A program made the translations under genes and the position numbers. Positions 15,480 to 26,860 of a stretch of 64,000 nucleotides of DNA are shown here, piece after piece. The stretch is taken from the NCBI GenBank assembly GCA_948099385.1, contig CANUEZ040000202.1, positions 2,798,001 through 2,862,000 of the forward strand, written 5' to 3'. This stretch comes from Fasciola hepatica (taxonomy: Eukaryota; Platyhelminthes; Trematoda; Plagiorchiida; Fasciolidae). The notes beneath the pieces are model-generated. The model searched no databases. It saw only the letters and a list, made by a program, of their open reading frames with translations, and had not been told where the DNA came from. The first letter of the stretch is position 1. Every line of letters begins with the position of its first letter.

Positions 15480-15910
15480 GACACTCCAGGGAATAAACAC
15501 TGAGAGGAACAGTTTACCAGTCTAAAAACCTCCACCGGATGAATATATGAGTGAAGGATTGGGGTTTCTCTTGACCGTGGTGGAAAACATCTCCCTCCAT
15601 TGAGCAGCTATCGTCCGCCCAAGCTGGGCAGCCCTAGACCAAAGAATGCTGCCCCGTCCATGTTCTGCTTGCTCTATTAGGTGTTTGGGGCTCAGGAGTG
15701 AATCCAAAGGGCGGATCGATAATAAAGCCCCAACAGAAACGAGACAAAACGCGTTCAGTAATCAAGTTTCACGTGAACACCAGTAGAAGTTACTTCACGG
15801 GTGGTTCGTCCACGTTCCCGTAATGGATTCATGCTTCACTGCCTTGTGGATGGGTCCTTTGAGTCAAAGGCTCTGGTGAGGGTTTCCTTAGAAAACCCCT
15901 TCTTCGATGT
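15480..15910 (+). other. probable LINE 5' untranslated or leader region
   Basis: This G+C-richer block lies directly upstream of the LINE endonuclease fragment and differs in composition from the AT-rich surroundings. It has no long sense-strand frame. I assign it to the LINE only by adjacency and composition; its 5' limit is uncertain. Confidence 0.35.
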
Positions 15911-16273
15911 GTGCAGCCGCGACGTTTTATTCGCCCAGAAACCTCCAGTATTTATCCTGTAAAAAGCCTTACCAATTTTCCCTCTTTTGATTTAACGTCA
16001 ATGCAAAACACCATGGGTAATTGCGGCTCTGATGAAAACAGTTGTTCAGGAACTTGGCACAAAGCGAATGCACTTCTCAAGTCTAAATGTTCACTTCACT
16101 TGGATGCCTTCAAAGTCCGCACACTATGTCAGATAGGGCAACAAGCTGCCCCCGCTAAAAGTCTTAACACTTTCAAAATAGATGTTATCTGTGTCTCCGA
16201 AATAAGCGTCAGAGACCCCACTTCTGTGATCACTCTTCGCACCCCAGATACAACCTCTGTCTTTCAACCGTGA
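15911..16273 (+). pseudogene. LINE (CR1/RTE-like) apurinic endonuclease, N-terminal fragment
   Basis: The 120-residue frame carries the start of an AP-type endonuclease of non-LTR retrotransposons, the nuclease that nicks target DNA for target-primed reverse transcription. Around residues 61-80 is SLHLDAFKVRTLCQIGQQAA, the counterpart of the family's NVRTL strand with its conserved Asn. Around residues 90-99 is IDVICVSEIS, the counterpart of the CVSET strand with the catalytic Glu (E97). The usual Asn is Lys here (K68) and the Thr after the Glu is Ile. The frame stops at 16271-16273 and I could not follow the remaining endonuclease motifs or any reverse transcriptase downstream. This is therefore a truncated, inactive copy. 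The family call rests on motif order and spacing recalled from trematode LINEs; subfamily is uncertain. Confidence 0.68.
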
Positions 16274-17080
16274 CGTATGTGTTCATGAGCTAATCAATCC
16301 ATCACACGTCACCTTTCACATTGGCCAGTGATAGACAACCTAATGCCTACCCTGCACTAAACAATGAGATTTCTGACGTGCTTCAATGCGACTTAGTCAA
16401 TCACATCCGCGCACCACGCTGAGCAATCAATATCAACGCCAGATTTATCCATGCATTTCTTGTCTCATGCCTTGTCTAGTGGTAATTTTTGGTTATAATT
16501 GAATGTAATTCTCCCACCTTGTTCGTAATTACTTTTAGATAGGGATTGGAAGATCCAGCAATCACTGACCGGGAACAATTCAGAGGGTTAAGAACCGACA
16601 CAACAGAAGCCAGTTAATTGGCCAAGAGAGACGCACTGCAACAATGAGGCTTCCATAACTGATGACATGCCCCGGGCAAAATGGGTCGGTACTATGGTAG
16701 TGTCAATGATAATTTTTACTATGATTACATGTGAGATACTTTGAATGGATTTTGATGAGTAACACACCTTTCCCCGTTGTTGTGTCTCTGGCGTATTGGC
16801 TAAAGCTCAGCACTTAAAAATGTTGCCATGTTTGCGGATAATCTTCAGTGGATGGTTTACTTGATCTATAAATGACGATAAGCCTATTGTTCATCCTACT
16901 TGTAATCGTCTTCTTATTTTCGAAGAGCTATGGATAAGTGAATGATTTCGCTAGAGTGAATCCAGTATGAACTGAATGGTAGACGTGGCGTATTGTCTAA
17001 ACTCAAGTACACGTGTGCAACCTCGACATATCTAGTCGGCACTGAAATCATCCTTCTCGAGTAATATTAATGAAAACACG
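16274..17080. other. non-coding stretch after the LINE fragment
   Basis: No continuation of the LINE frame and no other recognisable feature was found on either strand. Confidence 0.4.
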
Positions 17081-17155
17081 TTCGACAAAACCTAATGTTG
17101 AAAAGAATTGCCGACGTTTCGATCAGTATTTAGGTACTGCCTTAGTTAAATCAAT
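17041..17155 (-). repeat. hammerhead-like 3' half, Penelope-type motif (degenerate)
   Basis: Read on the minus strand, the segment contains a perfect 5-bp hairpin (CAGTA, loop, TACTG) followed by ATCGAAACGTCGGC. That is the stem II, GAAA core and GUC cleavage-site order of the minimal hammerhead ribozymes found in Penelope-like elements. The 5' core expected as CTGATGA reads TTAACTA, so the ribozyme would be dead. The flank on the + strand side resembles the copy at 18.55-18.64 kb only weakly. Confidence 0.4.
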
Positions 17156-18550
17156 CACTGTTGAACCTGATGAATGAAAGTGAACTATGCGGAATGAATC
17201 TTTTTATTCCTGAGTAAACATCAATTTTGGAATCACTCACAGTAACAAATGTGGAAAGTACTCCTGGAGTCACTCCTTTGTTACACCATTTGACTCTTTT
17301 CGATAAAGCTTTTCTTGTTTTCTGAGACATCTACCTCAATAGGGCACGATTCATACCGTTCTATTAAAGGGGAGTTACACTTTTTTCATTATGACGAGTT
17401 GTGTTGTTTTCCGTCCGGTCAGACAAATTTTATTCACCAACAGCTACATTTAAAACCTACGTGACATCAGTACGTTGCTACCCAACCTTCGAAAGGACAA
17501 ATCGGAGATTGGTTGGTAAATGATTCAAACCGGTTAGTGACACTCAGGCTTTTTGCCAACTTTTTGTGAAAAAGCTGTGTTATTTGAGCCGCTGCCTGAG
17601 AACGGCTCTTCTGACAACTTGGAAGCATCATCAGACCAATAATGATCTTGGGAAACAGCTGCATGCTTTATTTCACTTCGTTTACTCCCTTGTAGTTGTT
17701 CATGCGTAGAACGCATGTGAGAAGCACAGTTGCTCCAGATATCGCTTACGTTAAACCTTGAACAGCCTGATGGGCACAAACTGCATATGAATAATGAGAC
17801 GCGCGAATATCTGGTAAATCCTCACAAATAGGCGGTCAGTTATTGCTGAAATCACTATTTGTTCAAAAGGCTGATGCTTCCCAGAGCATAAGACTTTGTG
17901 CACTGCAGACCACTAGTAAATTTGTAATGCCAGTCATCTCCACAAATATGTAACCGATACTTGTGTGAAGGTGTCTGTTTTCTGTGCCTAGAGAAAAATT
18001 TAAAGTACCCAGATATGGCCCTCACCTATGCTTTGGCAGCTAACCGGCACACTGGTTGCATATAACAGAAGCATACTGGCAAAAATGTGGCTTTGTTTCG
18101 ATGAACATTCCAGAATAGGATTCCGATTGAGACTGAACACAATGGCCACCTAAGCCCGAAGTTTTTTCCAATGTGTATACTGATATAGGGAGGTACGAAT
18201 TTCAGTTGCAGTGATGTTTTCGCGGTCTTCGTCCCACATGGCTGGCATGGACCATATGATTTGCGTACCACATGGCGTACGCAGGACACAAAATAACAAA
18301 CTGGAAACCTCGATATCGGTTTGAAACACCAATATATCGTATCCAGAGCACACGTTCTCCTAGAGTTACCTGATTTGCCAATGCATACTTTTGGAATCCT
18401 TGTAATTGTGTGCAGGCATAACTGCTTATTTTCGCCCAAAATGTATTGAACGGTGGAACTATAAATCTTTACCTACCGTTTAAGATATCACTCATTGTAT
18501 TATTTCTTCCCAAAGATTTTACAAATGATCGTTTAGATAGAGATCAACAA

Positions 18551-18645
18551 GTAACCACTTTTATTGTTTAATAACACACCGTCGTCAAAATCGTCAGTAG
18601 GTTGTCGACGTTTCGGTCACCAAAGTTGACATTTTTCAAGACTGC
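18551..18645 (-). repeat. repeat unit with hammerhead-like 3' half (degenerate)
   Basis: On the minus strand the segment reads through a possible stem (GTCA with TGAC) into GACCGAAACGTCGACAACC, which fits the 3' core and cleavage site of a minimal Penelope-type hammerhead. The 5' core CTGATGA is not preserved. The adjoining part (18557-18604) recurs at 60113-60165 in the same orientation, so it is part of a dispersed repeat. It lies on the same strand as, and downstream of, the GIY-YIG fragment at 19.8-20.1 kb, which would suit a Penelope 3' region. Confidence 0.42.
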
Positions 18646-19799
18646 TTTCACAGTCGAATGAAACAGTTTCATTTGAAACCGATCTTGGTTCAGACACATT
18701 GGTATCATGAGATCACATTCCGCTCCGATATCACCATATAGCTGAACTCATTCAACGAACTTAATACGAGCGGTCCCATAAAAAACTCTTGTTTGCGAGT
18801 CATCTCCTCTAATTCTTCATTCTCCGACTTTTACTGGTGCATCACATCCATCCGACAACAATAACCTGAATGAAATAGTTCACAATTTGTGAATTTTATT
18901 AAAAGTTATTAAGTCGGTCCTAAGAGCAGAATCAATAACTATCGCGTTGTGATTATGTAAGCATGATGTCACTTGCGCATTTCAAATGATTTCATCAGTC
19001 AGTTTCTCGGAGCTTACAGACTCATAACTGAATCCGCTAGATTTTTACGACCACCAGAATCATATGCCTTTCGCAGAAATTTCTGGGGCATTTCGGACGT
19101 CCAGTATTTGCCTTCATCTCACGAGTGTGGATATTCAGATGCTACACAATCATTGCACCGCAAAAGGCGCCAATAAAAAAAACAAGAAATTGCTTGTTTA
19201 CTGAAAGGAAACTAAAAACTGTGTTGTTCTCAATAAAGTCACGAACACTGGTGTAGTTCAAGAATGTTTAAGGTGAACTTAGACCAACGGTAGATAAAAC
19301 GCTTCTATCTTTATTGTGTGATTTTCCGTTCTGTATATAACACAGAGCAATGTGATATTATATCTGATATTATGAATGATTACCGTATCCGGGATCATCA
19401 TTCAGCAAGCTTTTCCATACCAGCATTCACTTTACAATGCTCCGAATTACCGTGGGCAACGAAAACAGTAATCATAATATGGTTCTTCATACATTACTAA
19501 CGCTCCCCTTACCAATGAAAACCCATGCAAGCACCAAATAGCTGTGTCATCCTTAGTGGTTATGTGTTTGACTAACAGTCGTTCACTCCTTCTTTGTTTC
19601 TCCTTGGAGATGATGATGATCCAAATCGTTCTGTGCACATACTTTATGCCTGTGAAATTGATCACAATGTGGAATGTTCCAGTGCTTGCACACGTGTTCG
19701 GGAACAATACATGGGTATAGGGTGCATAAATGCCTTCACAAATTGTTTCTGAGCGCACAGGGGAGGATTTGAGAGTCAAATACTCATGGCTTTGGCCAT

Positions 19800-20130
19800 G
19801 ACTAAGATGCGGTAGTTAACAAGTCTGAGTTGCTTTTCCCTGACTGGTTAGGCTCTGCAGGGTATGAACACAGTAATAGTGAGAGTTTTATTAGCTCCCA
19901 TGTTCCGCCGGGCCGGATGATGTTCACGGATGCATTGGATAACCGCTGAGTAGAGCGACCGATGAACCTAGTTCCACAGGAACAGGTAAATGAATGCAAG
20001 CAAACTAAGTTGCAGGATTCGGCACAATATTCTTCAATCTAAAACACACCAACGGACTGGGAACGAACAGGATTTGCATTTAATTAGCGTAGAATATTCT
20101 GTTGATCACTCCTGATAATCTTCGTTGAGT
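19800..20130 (-). pseudogene. Penelope-like element, GIY-YIG endonuclease fragment
   Basis: The minus-strand translation around 19930-20010 reads HSFTCSCGTRFIGRSTQRLS. This is the form of the GIY-YIG nuclease motif in Penelope-like elements: Cys-x-Cys-Gly, aromatic-Ile-Gly-Arg, then Arg-Leu-Ser. Immediately upstream (20030-20120, minus) is a linker ending in RLSGVINRIFYAN. That fits the segment joining the reverse transcriptase to the endonuclease. After Arg-Leu-Ser the expected Ile-Arg-Glu-His-His-Pro continues only in another frame, so there is a frameshift at about 19935. An internal stop follows IFYAN and further stops occur downstream. The copy is dead. No reverse transcriptase was found upstream, so this is a 3' relic. 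Confidence 0.6.
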
Positions 20131-21593
20131 AATTTCGGCTTCTATGTCGCCTTTGAATGGCAAACGCACATATGGAACCTTCTTAACGGCTCCGATCTCG
20201 TTTTATTTGCCTTAATTTCCCTGAATCGTTCCGTCAATAAATCGTTCAGGATAGCCGTTATTCAGGAGGATATTCCACAGAAAAGAATTCATTTCTTATC
20301 GTGTTTTCTGGACACATTTTTCTTGCCGTATCAGCTAAGCAAAGTATGAGATTCCTGTGCAATCCATTGAGTACAAAATTGTGGAAATGGTGGTATTGTC
20401 CGTTCCATTTTGCCTTTGTATGCCCCGTAACCGCAGTCGGATAGGTGATAATTATTTAATTAGGCGAGCCGATACCATTCATCAAGCTTGAAAGGTAAGC
20501 GCCGTTAGGTGAAGATTTTACAGGTTGGATGAAAGATATTCAGAATCAGAAACTTGCTTTTGAATGTTTTTGTGCACTGAAACTGCAAGAGTTCCATGCA
20601 ACCGGGGGTCACATACAAGAAAACAAAACTGGGTTTCAATAAATTCAAAGCCTTCGCATCATAACAACTTATTCGCCATAGTGAGATCATTATTTTACTT
20701 CTCCTCTCAATTTACCATGGTAATGAATAGTTTGATTTCTTATTTACGTTGCTTCTCAGAAACATCAATCATGGGACAGCCGAAGTCAACTAATCGGTAA
20801 TGGTTGGTCCAACTGAATAAGATTCAACAAAAGTATGCATCGTTTAGTAGGCAAGAATGAGTGTATTAGGATATTCCGCAAAAAGATAAGTGATAAACTC
20901 TGTGATATTGGTTGAAATACCGACATGAGCATTCCATCCAGGGTGCTGATAAATCGATCTGCGAGATCCGCTTATCCACAAAGAACGAATTCATATCGGT
21001 TCGTATACTACTTACAGTCTACTAAATTCACCTAAGTGGCTTTACACAATCAATTTGTGGTTCAAAGTACCACCTTTGTGCCTGTCATTTACAAACACCG
21101 GTATCATTCACCTTTTTCTGGAGCAGCGAAATTCCAAGGTTAGATGTTACCTACTGATCACATGCTCAGTAGATGTGTGTTATTCCGCTGTTCAACGTTA
21201 AACACCCAGTGATTATGAGCTGATGAAGGAACTTTGTGGTTTATTTAGTACACATGTGTGACACATGAAGGTTAAATGAATGATGCTCGTCGAGGGCCCG
21301 TTTTCTTCTCACCAATTTGGAAAAGGGTTGGGTGAAGGCTTCAGGGAACGAAAAAGGTGGCATTCCTTTAAAATCCTTGTGCACGCATTTTGTGAATAAT
21401 GTATTTGAAATTATAACGTTTACCATGTACATGTTCCATCTATTTCAAGTCAATAGTTTCTTTTTGTACCTGACGGGTTAGATTTTCCGCATATACACCA
21501 TATCTTTGGATATAAATATACGGAGTCAGGAAATATATACGAATCATGGTAATTTTCATCAGAGTAAGCTGTTCCGTAGGACTTTGGTTACTT
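20131..21593. other. stretch without a recognised gene
   Basis: Only short open frames occur. No reverse transcriptase continuation of the neighbouring Penelope fragment was recognised on the minus strand, and no other repeat was identified. Confidence 0.4.
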
Positions 21594-21980
21594 TCACTGG
21601 AACAACAAACGGGCAAGCATGATACGGCGGAACCAAATTGGGAAATGCAGAAGCGCCAAAAAAAGGAAATCTGAACTTTGAGCGCGTACATATTGTACAC
21701 ATAGATTCTGAAAATTCGTTGTTGATATTATGGTATATTTCTGAAAGCACTTTGGAAAGAAAATTTGCCACAAACATGTAAATGCTTACCAGTGATAATT
21801 CAAACACGTGTATCTCCGGATACTCCACTGCACTTACAGATGTGTTTATTAGATATTATTATCAAAATATAATCTTTCTTTACTAGGCCGATGAAAATAG
21901 ATGAAGAGCAGTAAAATTCGTGTGGGAAAAGATAGGCATTTACAAATTTGAAAATTAACTGACTCGGGACACAAAGCAAC
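21594..21980 (-). CDS. candidate short-intron coding unit with a 38-nt micro-exon, unknown
   Basis: Three minus-strand segments join in one open frame. Exon 21944-21980 (37 nt) follows a strong pyrimidine-rich acceptor (TTTCTCCTTCTAAG) and ends before GTAAATG. Exon 21790-21827 (38 nt) follows GTGCAG and ends before GTAAGC. Its peptide is EYPEIHVFELSL. Intron 21741-21789 is 49 nt and ends in TTTCAG. The last segment, 21594-21740, runs from KYTIISTTNF to a TGA at 21594-21596 and ends in a hydrophobic stretch. A 35-nt intron (21981-22015) could add a further exon upstream. Micro-exons and introns of this length are known in trematodes. I do not recognise the protein. Chance assembly is possible because several splice choices were available. 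Confidence 0.25.
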
Positions 21981-22237
21981 CTTAGAAGGAGAAAGAAAAA
22001 AGGCAATTTTCTAACCTTAAAAAGGACTGTTGAACACGCATTAACCACGAAAGATTGTAGGACACCGTAGCGCCAAGATGTTTAAACCTTGGCTATGCTT
22101 TTATAGGTTCTTCGTTCGTACATAAAACGGGAAATGTGTTAGAGAAGGCTCTGCGTGGTTCATCAAAAAATGGGCAAAATAGCACACTCTTGTATTAAGA
22201 TGCATTCAGTACAAACGGTCGGTTGAGATCTAGTTAC

Positions 22238-22485
22238 CAAATTCGTTAAGCTTGATCTCAATTTGTGAAGTTCCTCAGATGTCGGTGATTCATACCCCAA
22301 AAACGTTCTCGTCAGCACATTTGCGCTCAACAAATTTCGACGGGATAGAAAGTTGTTTGCTATTTGAAGAAATGATAAAAATGAAACGATGTACTTTGTA
22401 GGAGGCCAACTGAAGTAAACGAAATTTCTTCGATCAGTGAAGTAATCTAAAATCAGCTTGAGGACATTTGATTCAACACTACTTG
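22238..22485 (-). CDS. candidate internal exon, unknown product
   Basis: On the minus strand an acceptor-like TGCTCTCAG precedes 22485, and a donor GTAACT follows 22238. The 248-nt segment between is open for 82 codons. Its composition is protein-like, with a hydrophobic centre (VSFLSFLQIANNFLSRRN) and a polar end (YESPTSEELHKLRSSL). It ends in phase 0, and I could not join it in frame to the candidate exons at 21.6-22.0 kb, so the two need not belong together. No family was recognised. Confidence 0.22.
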
Positions 22486-25080
22486 CTGAGAGCACATTGA
22501 GCAATATTGGTCAATCACGGCAAACAAATGCGTTTGGTGATATAGAAACAGCTATGTAAGCTACTGCGTCAAATGTGGAGCTCGAGGTCCGATGTACATA
22601 CTGGTGTGTGTCTTTTCCAGCAAGCCCCGAGCCAGCACACCCTAATACATGCCTATTTCAGCATCACAGAAATGTAGACGATTGAGTGGTATTTTCCGGG
22701 TTCTTTCTCCGGGACAGGCGGTATCTTGGCCAGTCTTCAAATGTTAGGGATCTTTCCGCCTGATAGACGGTTACTGAATATATTGGGTAATGGAACCTAA
22801 AGAGCTTCAGCATACTCCTTCAGTAAAATATATGACCTGGCTAACAGCTTTGTTTATCTTCACTTTGGCTCACCACATGCCACAACAGCTGACAATTCCT
22901 AGGAAGGTATATAAATGTATACAAGTTATTTAAGCGTTTACCTTCAGATTCGAACAAGTTGTTGACGTTTTTAATTCTTTTATTTCTTCTTCCGCAGCTT
23001 TTCAAGTACTGGTGAGGAATGCCGGTCAGCTTGCATGCATACAGTTTACAACGGACAGCAGTGATTAAAACAAAAGCCTTGGTAATCGGTGATATCTTCA
23101 CAGAAGATAGAATGGCCAAAGTTTGAAAACAAGGAATAGTCGGTTGAAGTAACCAGGGCTCATGAATTGACCAGGTTGCCGTTTGTTTGTAAACTGTTTG
23201 TCTATTTGTGTGTCAACTCGGGTGACAAAACTGACAAAAGTTATCAAGCTGAGATTGTTGAGAAAAGTTTCGTTATGCCTGGTAAAGTAGCCGACAAATA
23301 CGCACAGGGACTAATATAACTGGAGTCTCAACGCAAGACGCGGTTGATACGCAGGCAATCAGAAAACTCCTGTACGCTGTTGCGAATAAGGATCGAAATA
23401 CGGTAGCCATATGATCTCTCGAACGATCTAAAGAAGCATTGTGCTTACGACAGAGATCGATTGCTACGATAGACAAATTTGCCGTCGGTAGCTTAATTGA
23501 CAACAAAATCTTTACGTTTTAAACACCTTCCAGAGCTTACTTTTTTGATCTACCTTAGTAACGAGATGTGGGCTGGGATCTGCTAATAATTTGGCAAAGT
23601 TTCCGCTCGGAAACAACAAAAGCTGTGCGGTCAAAGGGTTGACACCCTTGAAAAGCCAGTAATAGAAGGACGCTATATAATATAGGCAGGATGTCTAACA
23701 AATAGTTGAGAACCAGTCCGGATGACATAGGGGTTAAGACGTTTGATTCAGGGTCCCAGGAAGGCTTGTCAGATGTCCACGGAGGACGGTACCCGCTAAA
23801 TTTGCCAAAAATCTGGACCATGAAGGTCGTTCACATTCGCTCAGTGGGGAGCAGAATTAAAGTTGCAAACCGGGTATTCTCTTAGCTCACTGAATGAACT
23901 TCAGTTGCGGTGGAGCCATAATCAGTCCAACGAAAGTAACCCGATATTACACAGAAACGTATTGGTTACACTGAGTTGGCAATCATTGTTTTCAGTTAGC
24001 TGGTACTGCTATCAAACACTGCTTGGCAGATATGGTTCTGGATTTTATGATCATTTCCATATATCATGGTCTTCCGTTTCACTGATTTCAGGTTTAACGT
24101 CGAATGTGGATGTGTAGTGTTACTTGTCACATGAATAATTCGATGCGCTGACTCAATAGATAACACATTGTGGTTTGACTGTGAATCAGCCGATAATCCC
24201 GCAATAAGTTTAGACATGAACTGAAATATTTTGTCCAAAATATTGCCTTGTTCAATCCAATGCAACGAACAAAACTGAACGTAATTTGACAAAAGCACGC
24301 TTAGGTATGAACTGATGTTTCGGTCATTATTTCACAGATTCGCTTGACTACCGAGCACGGACTGACGGTTTCTTACTGCGTTACTTTCCACTACATCTGT
24401 AGCCTGCTTTCCTAAATCTGTTAGTCCTCGAGGCACAGGAAATATTTACATAGATCGTTTCCCACGACAATCACCATCTGCTGAGTGGAAGATGTCCTGT
24501 AACATAAGAATAGAAGGATAACTTCGCATGTTTTACAGTGTCTTACAGTTTTGATCACGTTGAACTTGTGCTTCGTATTGACAGGTTTTGATGATACATC
24601 ATTGTTCAACTTATTAGTTGCATCAAAATTGTTGAGTGGCTTTGAGTAAATACCATATGGAGCAGTTCGCAAAGTGAATCATGCAATATCTACTACATAG
24701 ACGACTGAAAATCCTAAAACGAATCCGAAGGAAGTGTAACATCTCAGATTCAAACCGGGGAACGAGAATCAGTTGTTTGAGATTTCTGGACTCATTTTCA
24801 CATGGGATATGCTAAAACTAATCACTTTTTCATGGTTTCACTCATTTTGCTTGATAGTGTTTCCTCGGGTTAGAAGATGTGCCTGTTCCTTCCCTGGTAG
24901 TAACAAACGAGGATGGAATGAACCAGGAAAAACCAATTTGAAGACTCAGATGTACATTCCCAAACCTGGTAAAGTAAGAATAATATGAGATATCTCTGAA
25001 TGCAATGTCTTTATCAGTCCACCGTAGTGTACGTAAACTATCAAATAATAGGAAATTCAGTTTTACTTTCCACATTTCAA
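22486..25080. other. stretch without a recognised gene
   Basis: Apart from an unrecognised, once-interrupted open stretch at 23.33-23.52 kb (+), in which an in-frame TGA at about 23411 splits two protein-like halves, I see nothing to annotate. The splice signals around that stretch are weak. Confidence 0.35.
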
Positions 25081-25085
25081 AGTCT

Positions 25086-25162
25086 TGCGTTGCGAGCCGG
25101 AATCGAACCGGTGATATTCCGTTTACCGAGCAGATAGTCTACCAACTGATCTGTCACCGGAC
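25086..25162 (-). repeat. tRNA-derived body (SINE head or tRNA pseudogene)
   Basis: On the minus strand a B-box GGTTCGATTCC (25099-25109) fits the polymerase III consensus, and an A-box-like TGACAGATCAGTTGGTAGAC lies upstream (25135-25156) at tRNA-like spacing. A T-arm of CCGG/CCGG can be drawn. The acceptor arm does not close (the 5' and 3' ends are not complementary) and the anticodon loop lacks the usual purine after the anticodon. I therefore read it as a tRNA-derived SINE head or a tRNA pseudogene rather than a working tRNA gene. No second copy was seen in the window. Confidence 0.5.
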
Positions 25163-26860
25163 TGTTGGGTGTGTGTTGCGATTGATTATTCATTGATACG
25201 CAAGCCACTATTTCAATGGTACACAAGGGCTGACCTGGCTTAACCAAGTGGACTCGTTTATCATACAAGATTACGGATGCTCTTGCCAATAAAACGTCCT
25301 ATAAACATGTAAATACATAAAAAAGGATCCTACCAAAGCTTGTGAAATCAGCATTTCACGCCAAATATTTTTGGTTTACTACATCAGCGTTTATTTGGAG
25401 GAAGGTTTTGACTCGAGGCCCCTCATTTTTACCAAATGAAAATGGGATTAGTTCCATTCCTGTCATGGGTACTTTTGAAAAGAAAGTTTCACCAAGTAAA
25501 GGATACAAAAGCATACAGGACCAAGTACCTCAGTAAAGATTCGACAAAGCTTGATGCTAGGATTGTGAAAAAAGATTAGTTGTACACTTCGAGTCCTCGT
25601 ATTTTTGTGCCAGCGCCGACCTGCAATTTTGTAGTCTCATAAACAGTTGAATTCATTGTGTGAGTTTAAACTAGTTGAAAATTGGTGACTTGATCAAAAA
25701 CGTTAATCAATGATCATATGTTCACTGTTCCAGAAAGCAGCATGTCACTGCACTGCTATCCCTCATATTCAATTTTATCTATTTCACCCTAACTGTCATT
25801 TCAATTTGTGGCCTTATGAATCAGACATGATGTGCTTATAATCTTCACTGGCTATTCGAAACTAAGATGAAACTTCACGAAACATGGTTCTCACCAATTG
25901 TGAAAAATGAGATTTTTTGTGAATAATTGTATAAACTTCATCTAGATCACATTCATAAGGACCTTGTACACCTCTGTCATGAAAGTTGTAAACTTCATTC
26001 AGGCAGCACAAGCGGAAACAATGCTGGCACCTTGAAACTTCGTTTTTCAGGGTTAGTTTTCAGATGCTTCACATGAAGCCTTCATAGTTCTACGCAGTCT
26101 TTCGAATATATCGAATTTAGGCCGAGCACAAATACAAAACGAAGGCATGGTTGACATAGAAGCAAGGGCTAGTATATCAGGAGTACGCGAGCAAATCGGC
26201 GCACGAAGGTGGCGGAAGGTCTTGTTCATTTTCAATCCATTTTATTCAGGCAAACAAAGATCAAAACATCTTGATATTGATCTACGGGAGCTCCCGGAAA
26301 ATACAAACAGAGAACACGAGAAATAGAAACAAAACTTGGTTCCGAGTGGCAATTTTACTAGTTGATCCAGGAGACTTTAGAATTGCCTTCGTGGAACAAC
26401 AATCGATGTCTTAGTCGATGGCATAGTCAACCAGCCAAACGGAACATCTGCATTTGGTTGTGTTACATAATCCAATCAGGAGGGGATAGAGTAACTAGAT
26501 TCGAGGTGTCCACTAAGTAGAAATTACAACACAAACCCGTTGGGTTCTATCAAGATGGTAAAATAAATCACCGGTCCGTAGTTGTTTTGACCTCACTTAT
26601 GGCTATTCGGCCCCTGCAGTGTTTCTCTGACTGCTTAATGAAACATATTCACGTGAATTCAACAAACGTCCGCGTTATTTTCAGAAAATTCATTGTAATA
26701 ATCCATTTTTGTTGTTCAAACGCGTCATTTACTCAAGAACCACTAATACAGAAGGAAAAATAACATTTTCGTTTTTTCATCCAGCATGAGTTTGGCAATA
26801 CTGCATCACTGAAAAGCGCTGAGAATAGTGTGCGTAGTCAATCAACGCTTGGGAAGGTTT
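25163..26860. other. non-coding stretch left of the gypsy element
   Basis: This holds the sequence where the element's 3' LTR should lie (left of 26861). I compared it by eye with the right-hand LTR (from 30925) and found no shared block. No gene was recognised. Confidence 0.5.

Noticed and set aside
23725..23775. tRNA-like head GGATGACATAGGGGTTAAGACG as a third SINE
   Set aside because: The A-box resembles a tRNA, but no B-box follows at the right distance and no second copy was seen.
24310..24350. ATGTTTCGGTCA as a further hammerhead remnant
   Set aside because: Only the GAAAC core fits on the minus strand; no stem II hairpin or GTC site accompanies it.
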